64,000 bases of DNA from Daldinia sp. FL1419 (Eukaryota; Ascomycota; Sordariomycetes; Xylariales; Hypoxylaceae): assembly GCA_025201765.1 (NCBI GenBank), contig MU623483.1:1-64000 (forward strand), given 5' to 3'. The position numbers and the translations under genes are program-made. Below the pieces are notes generated by a model. The model had not been told where the DNA came from. It made no database searches and was given only the letters and a program-made list of their open reading frames with translations. Numbering within the stretch: the first letter of the stretch is position 1; each line of letters opens with the position of its first letter. Below, one piece after another: positions 58,426-64,000 of this stretch.

Positions 58426-60008
58426 ATGGCGTCGCTATATCGCATTGTCGGCTGCGGCGCCAGGCGTCTGCAGCTAACTAAGTCAACAATAATAAAGCCA
58501 ACATTACGCGCTTTTTCACAGACTGCCCTGCGCAAGGCCAACGAATTACCCAACCAGCGTACTACCCTTCAACCCGTAGATCCCGACTTCGCTCATCCCT
58601 CGGATCCTTATGGGGTACAACGCCTTCAGAACCAGGATGGTTCTGTCGAAGCATCCCGAGAGGGAAGCATAACCGACCGAAAGGTCCGTCACTACACGGT
58701 CAACTTCGGTCCTCAGCATCCCGCTGCCCACGGTGTGCTTCGGTTAATCCTAGAGTTGAGCGGAGAGGAAATCATTCGATCTGACCCCCACGTCGGTTTA
58801 CTTCACAGAGGAACGGAGAAGTTGATCGAGTACAAGACCTACCTACAGGCACTACCCTACTTCGACCGATTGGATTACGTCTCTATGATGACCAACGAGC
58901 AATGCTTCACCCTCGCCGTCGAGAAGTTACTAAACGTAGAGATCCCGGAGCGTGCCAAGTTCATCCGAACCCTATTCGGAGAGATCACCAGAATTCTAAA
59001 CCACCTTATGTCCGTTCTATCACACGCCATGGACGTGGGTGCTTTAACACCTTTCTTATGGGGTTTCGAAGAACGAGAGAAGCTGATGGTGAGATTATTT
59101 CCATTAACTAGTAACTAGTAACTAGTAATACATCGCAACTAAGAAACTTGAAACTAATCACAATATTCCTTATAACTAGGAGTTTTATGAACGTGTTTCC
59201 GGTGCCCGTATGCACGCCGCGTATGTTAGACCCGGCGGTGTTCATCAAGATATCCCGTTTGGCCTTCTGGATGATATCTACCAGTGGGCAACCCAATTTG
59301 GCGACCGAATCGACGAGACCGAAGAAATGCTCACAGATAACCGAATCTGGATCCAAAGATTGAAGGGTGTTGGTGTAGTTTCCGCCGAAGACGCTCTTAA
59401 CCTTTCTTTCACTGGTGTCATGCTGCGGGGTTCGGGTGTACCGTGGGATGTTCGCAAGAGCCAGCCATATGATGCATATGATCAAGTCGAATTTGATGTC
59501 CCTGTTGGTGTTAACGGTGACTGCTATGATCGATACTTGTGCCGAATGGAAGAGTTCCGCCAGTCTCTCCGAATTATCCACCAATGCTTGAACAAGATGC
59601 CAGCCGGTCCTGTCCGAGTTGAGGATTACAAGGTTTCGCCACCCCCGCGAGCAGCTATGAAGGAGAACATGGAGGCCCTTATCCACCACTTCCTACTCTA
59701 CACCAAGGGTTATTCCGTACCTCCTGGCGAGACTTATGCCGCTATCGAGGCGCCGAAGGGAGAGATGGGTGTATATGTGGTAAGCGATGGTAGCGAGAGG
59801 CCATACCGTTGCCATATCCGTGCGCCTGGTTTTGCGCACTTGGGTGGTTTCGACCAAGTCGCCAGGGGACACTTGATCGCTGATGCTGTGGCGATCATCG
59901 GTACGATGGATCTGGTGTTTGGTAAGCATAACTCAACATTTTCCTAAGCAACACAAGTGCAAGAAATACTAACAAATTTGCAATACGATAGGTGAAGTAG
60001 ATAGGTGA
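58426..60008 (+). CDS. NADH:ubiquinone oxidoreductase 49-kDa subunit
   Basis: Core catalytic subunit of mitochondrial complex I that forms part of the quinone site (NDUFS2/NuoD family; nuo-49 in Neurospora). Exons 58426-59088, 59180-59921 and 59992-60008 (91- and 70-bp introns, both GT-AG) give 473 residues. The first 45 residues are a basic, amphipathic mitochondrial presequence (IVGCGARRLQLTKSTIIKPT). Family motifs follow: VNFGPQHPAAHGVLRL, DPHVGLLHRGTEKLIE, YFDRLDYVSMMTNE, GARMHAAYVRPGG, PKGEMGVY and APGFAHL. The last 17-nt exon completes the invariant C-terminus FGEVDR, which reading through the second intron would miss. The start gives the expected presequence. Confidence 0.95.
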
Positions 60009-60600
60009 TAGGCCTTGCGAGGAGGCTAAAGTCAAAAAAGAAGGCATTTCGCGGTGCAAAGTCATAGACATCGTTTTTACGTGTACGATAGTCGACGAGG
60101 TTCACGGATGACGGTGTGCCTCGGCATAATGCATATAGCATCGAGAAGCATCGTGCTGCTTTAGTAAATACGGATATGAAATTTTCGTGAGATAAAAAAT
60201 TTTATTTTTTTATTTTTTGTTCTTTTTGGATTTTTTTTTGTGGAAAAACTTTTTTTTTTGGTTTTTTTCTGTATCTTTTCTGTGTTTTTATGGTTTCTTT
60301 CGCCAGCCCTTTTCTTTTATTTCCCCTGTCCCAATGGTTCCTGTTTTCTCCGCGCGTTCTGTTCTCCCTGGATAAATGTTTTGCGAGAAATGCGCCAATA
60401 CGTTGCTCCTAAATCGCACAAAATTGTAGCAAAGATTTTCTTTTCGAGGGGTGGACGGATTCTAGGTATGTCCTGCCTATATGCCGAGAGCACTTTTGGA
60501 TAATGTGACGGTGGAATCATGTGAGTCACGAGCGACGGCGTAGTGTCGCATGCGGTAAATGGTAATATGGTCGAAAATGTGTTGGGTGTGATAATATATA
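60009..60600. other. T-rich intergenic region
   Basis: Long T-rich stretches at 60190-60310 between the complex I gene and the convergent cysteine-rich gene; probably 3' untranslated or termination sequence. No gene seen. Confidence 0.5.
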
Positions 60601-62580
60601 TCATATCTCTTCTGGTAGCTTGATGAGCTGGGGAGGGGGGTCTAGCATTTCGGGTAGCGGGGCGGAGGCGGGCCGTTGGTCGGGGCGCAGCTTGGGGTAG
60701 TAGAGTTCGCAGTCCTCGAAGGGGGGCATGTGAGAGTCGCCCTCGGGGCCGGCGCCGATGGGGAGGCCGACGATGGGGATGTTGGTGGGCTGGTAGCAGG
60801 CCATTTGCACGTCTAGAGAGTCGTCGGCGGTGGCGTCGGGGTATTCCTGGGCTCCGGGGGCGTGGGGAGTGGCTTCGTCTGAGGTATGGCCGTTCTGGGG
60901 GCGGTTGCCCTGCCGGGGCGGATATTGGTAGCCGTTGCCGGCGGCCGAGAAGGTGGGTTGGACGGGGGCAGAACCCCAGTACTGATGAACTGTGTTAGAG
61001 ATTTGGAGACAGGGTGCCGAGTTGTCAACCGAGGAAGAGTGGTGATTGACATACGTTGATGCGTTGGGGGTCTGGTAGCCGGAGGTGTTGGTGCTGGAGT
61101 TTCCTCCGTTGGTGCGCGTGGACCAGCCGTTTGAGGCTCGGCTTGGGGGGTCGTATCGGCGAACGTCGTTCTCGCTGTATTGGACTATGGCCGTACCATT
61201 GGCTCCATTTCCATTCCCGTTACTGTTGCCGTTCTTACCGGCGTTGTTACCGTTGCTTTCGGCAGCAATGGCAGCTGCGGCTTCGGGATAACCTGTGTAT
61301 CGCTCGAAGATGACGGGACACGAGCAGCGGCCCGTTCGATGCAGCTCTGCGTGGTCTGGGGCCCATTCCGCGGCGTAGAGGCTGGACATACGGACCGACA
61401 TACTAAGGCGTCTAGGATCCGGTGGAGGAGGTGTGTGTTTTGGCTGGGACGATAGGGCATTGCCGTTGGGAGGTGAGCCGCTGGCCTGGCCGACTCGGCT
61501 CTTGTTCTTCCATCGCTTGGCCTTGCCAGGACGTTGGCTGCCAGGGGTATCGGGGCTAGCGCCTCGGGCGCCCCAATTAGTACCATTGACAATGCAGGGT
61601 CTGGTGGTGGACCAAGTATTGCCGTTGTTGGCGTTATTGGCGGTATTGCCGTTGTTAGCATTGGCGGTATTGCCGTTGTTAGCATTGACGGTATTGCCGT
61701 TGTTAGCATTGACGGGAGCGGGGACTTGTCCGAAATGCGAATAAGGGCCTGGGGAGCTAGTGCCACTAGGCGTGAAAGCCGCGGCGGACGGAGAGAAGGC
61801 AAAATTGCCACCGTCTATGCGGGCCGTAGCAGGGGCGTTGGCAGGTACGATGGGATCGGTTCCGGACGTTGAGGAAGAAGCGGGGCTGTCGCGGTAGTTT
61901 CCGTTTGTGTTTGCATAAGTGACCATGCGCGGCTGCTGCAGGTTGGGGAAGCGGATGTCGCAGGAGCAGGCGCCGCGCTCGTGCATGAAGCGGTGCTCGT
62001 ACTCGACGAGGTCGACGAAGCGGCCGTGCAGGATGCGGCCGCAGGCGGGACACATGGCCGCGCGGAGCTCGGGGCGACAGCCCGGGTTCGAGCAGGCCGG
62101 GTTCGAGTGCGTCTGCGTCGTCAAGGGGCAGGCCCGCATGACTGGCAGGCTGGTGTGCCCGCAGGCATAGCCGACGTACTCGATGAAACACATTCTATCG
62201 GCTTGGGGGACTGCGAGGGGTGTGAGTCTGGGGTCTTGGTGGTGGTGGTGGTGGTGGCTATGGCTATGGTTATGGTTATTATTATGGTATTGATAGCCTG
62301 GAGAGAGTTGAGGGTATTGATGGCCTCGAGGATTTTGTGCAGCTTGAGGGGGAGGGTAGGTAGTAGGGTGGGTTGGGTGAGTAGGGCAGGTATGAATATG
62401 GGGAGGATTGAAGTTGTTGGTGTAATGGGGATGAGGAGGATGGGGATGGGGATGGGGATGGGGATTGGGGTTGAAGGAAGGAGGGCTTTGGGAACGAGGG
62501 CGGTTGTTAAGAAAATGGCGCCTTCGATGAAAAGGCCGGTTGTGAAGGAAGCGCCGGTTAGGGGGGAAGTTGGGAGGCAT
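60601..62580 (-). CDS. Cysteine-rich, low-complexity protein of unknown function
   Basis: A single frame from the ATG at 62580 gives 659 residues. The first 125 residues are low-complexity (PHPHPHPHPP, a run of histidines). A compact cysteine/histidine-rich block then begins MCFIEYVGYACGHTS and contains HSNPACSNPGC, MCPACGRILHGRFVDLVEYE and GACSCDIRFP. Its spacing suggests zinc binding. An ATG at 62193 begins exactly at that block, so the histidine-rich part could instead be 5' leader. The rest is N/G/S/T-rich with a coding minisatellite and a late RCSC motif; the C-terminus is proline-rich. A GTATGT...CTAACACAG pair at about 61052-60988 looks like an intron but would shift the frame, so I kept it as coding. 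Function is unknown. Confidence 0.65.
   Translation of the reverse strand: MPPNFPPNRRFLHNRPFHRRRHFLNNRPRSQSPPSFNPNPHPHPHPHPPHPHYTNNFNPPHIHTCPTHPTHPTTYPPPQAAQNPRGHQYPQLSPGYQYHNNNHNHSHSHHHHHHQDPRLTPLAVPQADRMCFIEYVGYACGHTSLPVMRACPLTTQTHSNPACSNPGCRPELRAAMCPACGRILHGRFVDLVEYEHRFMHERGACSCDIRFPNLQQPRMVTYANTNGNYRDSPASSSTSGTDPIVPANAPATARIDGGNFAFSPSAAAFTPSGTSSPGPYSHFGQVPAPVNANNGNTVNANNGNTANANNGNTANNANNGNTWSTTRPCIVNGTNWGARGASPDTPGSQRPGKAKRWKNKSRVGQASGSPPNGNALSSQPKHTPPPPDPRRLSMSVRMSSLYAAEWAPDHAELHRTGRCSCPVIFERYTGYPEAAAAIAAESNGNNAGKNGNSNGNGNGANGTAIVQYSENDVRRYDPPSRASNGWSTRTNGGNSSTNTSGYQTPNASTYVNHHSSSVDNSAPCLQISNTVHQYWGSAPVQPTFSAAGNGYQYPPRQGNRPQNGHTSDEATPHAPGAQEYPDATADDSLDVQMACYQPTNIPIVGLPIGAGPEGDSHMPPFEDCELYYPKLRPDQRPASAPLPEMLDPPPQLIKLPEEI
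61613..61716. repeat. 24-bp coding minisatellite (NANNGNTV/TAN...)
   Basis: One 27-bp and three 24-bp units of ATTGCCGTTGTTAGCATTG plus GCGGT or ACGGT, encoding NANNGNT repeats in the cysteine-rich protein gene. Confidence 0.9.
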
Positions 62581-64000
62581 GGCTACTTCTTCGAAGGGAG
62601 GCTTTTTTTTTTTCAAGTGTATTTAGAGGAATATGGTATGAGGAATGAGAAATGGGAAATGGGATAGGGAACGGCGAAGGGGGTGTTGAGTATTGTGTAT
62701 CAAGTATTAGATATTGAGTGTTGGATATTGGGCTTGGAGTTTTGGGTGCGGCGTATGGGCTCAAAGTATGATTATAGACCAGCCTTGGACATTGACAGAA
62801 GTCTGGTATACTTTACGCCGGATTCGAATTGTCTTGTGAAGAGAGAAGAGAAGAATCAGAGAGAATTGACCGAGGGGGACGGGAGCTATTTATCCTCGAG
62901 ACCGGACATGGAAATGCAACTACGGCGGCAACTGACATGGAAAGAGCGTACTTACTTTAGAGATAGCCGGCGTCAGTAGTGAGTATAGGTCCTTCTCTTT
63001 GAGATTGAGAAGTCACGAATTAGCGGCAAAGCGGAGGGAAGCTTCGTGGTCTTCTGCGGATTAGTATGTGCTATACCAGGAAGGATCGAAGACTTAGTGC
63101 GTACTCTTGTTGCCTGAGAGGAAGTACTTTTCGCTTCCAGAAGGAGTAGGTAGTAACTAGCAAGAGCAGTATGGGAAGGAGTTGCTAGGCTGTGAAGAAG
63201 GGAGGAGCGAAAAACGTCCCTAAGGTAGTTGAGCTACGGTAGGTATAAGGTACTAAGGGTAGATTGTGTTTGTTAATGGGGAAGCTGAAGGAAGTTGCAA
63301 AAGGGATACTTGGGTTATTGAGGGAAGTTATAGGTAAGTCAACGGATTCGATGTTACGAACAAGATTGTCTTGCGCCTGTGCTGTCTGTCTTTTTTCTTC
63401 CTTTGCTCTGCTTTTATATCCCCGAGTTCTCCTGACCAGTGCCGAGATCGACTCACGGGCCAGTAACTAGTGAGTGAGAGTAGATATTTATGATTTGGCT
63501 AGTGCATGTCTCTAACTGGATGTGTCAACCGTTATTTTCCCTTTTGGTTATGCTGAAGGGAAATGGAGTGCGAGAGCCTTGACTGGGGGGTTACAGATAG
63601 GGGGCAGGGGGGTAGGGGTTGGTAAGAATGCTGAGCGGATTGCCTCATGCACCTTGTGAGTTATATATTAGCTTCTATTTTACTTTGATTGTAACCAGCG
63701 GCCGGGCTCGGCCTGGGAGTTGACTTTTTAGATGGTCTAAGTGATATGATATGAAGCAGTGGTCACTTGCGTGGCGTCGAGTTCCCTCAATTGGTCACTG
63801 TGTTGGATAGTCCGTCTGAACTTCTAGTCAGGCACCGGCAGGGGTTTTCAATGGTGACACCATGCTATTCATACGGGTAAGGTAACCTACCTTGGCATAG
63901 ACTGCTTCTCTTACTATATTGGCGCAGTATGTACTGTAGCTAGATCTCTAAATGGATATAAAGTACGGCTAGGGTAGCACGGTATGGAGTCTCCAGATAA
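62581..64000. other. Terminal intergenic region, no gene supported
   Basis: Upstream flank of the cysteine-rich gene. Open frames of 68-98 codons lack recognisable features. Purine-rich strand bias is visible between 62590 and 63350. A gene could begin beyond the window. Confidence 0.5.

Noticed and set aside
60988..61052. Intron-like GTATGT...CTAACACAG in the cysteine-rich gene
   Set aside because: Its 65-bp length shifts the frame; the unspliced frame has more protein-like composition, so it was not used in the model.
63205..63245. Sequence resembling a homing-endonuclease rDNA target (CCTAAGGTAG)
   Set aside because: Only about ten bases match and there is no rDNA around it; chance match.

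Overview
The window is nuclear DNA of a filamentous ascomycete (Pezizomycotina, most likely a Sordariomycete; the class is inferred from gene content and style, not proven). Supporting signs are introns of about 50-140 bp with GTRNGT donors and CTAAC/CTAAT branch points, compact conserved eukaryotic genes on both strands, a Zn2Cys6 regulator, and an AT-rich block that looks mutated by RIP. I mapped most genes exon by exon by checking splice signals and reading phase by hand.

Layout: 1-7830 is an AT-rich block holding a decayed Tad1-like LINE (minus strand) that appears to interrupt a 140-bp tandem repeat. From 8.4 kb comes normal gene space: alg6 (+); a repeat-rich interval with a gag zinc-knuckle relic (11-13.3 kb); erv29/SURF4 (-); a Zn2Cys6 regulator (-); a large basic disordered protein of unknown function (-); a possible 57-aa membrane ORF (-); and an MFS sugar transporter (-). 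About 5 kb with no recognisable gene follows.

32.46-38.25 kb is the most unusual part: an intact-looking, apparently undescribed DNA transposon. It has imperfect terminal inverted repeats and encodes a spliced DDE integrase-like transposase with an N-terminal helix-turn-helix, an unknown 533-aa protein, and a small multi-cysteine (DUF3716-like) protein. The palindrome CGTACG (often TCGTACGA) occurs about 37 times across it, in exons, introns and spacers alike, roughly once per 150 bp, whereas it is rare elsewhere in the window.

38.99-62.6 kb returns to host genes: a secreted BBE-type FAD oxidoreductase (+), tubulin cofactor A (+), THO complex subunit Tho7 (-), COG4 (-), SUA5 (+), zeta-COP RET3 (-), MCM4 (+), a GH2 glycosidase with a one-base phase problem (+), the complex I 49-kDa subunit (+), and a conserved-type cysteine-rich, low-complexity protein (-). 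The last 1.4 kb holds no gene I can support.

The host genes are mostly housekeeping: N-glycan assembly and ER-Golgi traffic (alg6, erv29, cog4, ret3), replication (mcm4), mRNP biogenesis (tho7), t6A tRNA modification (sua5), tubulin folding (tbca) and respiration (nuo-49). They are not a pathway cluster. ret3 and mcm4 share a divergent promoter containing MBF/E2F-like ACGCGA sites.
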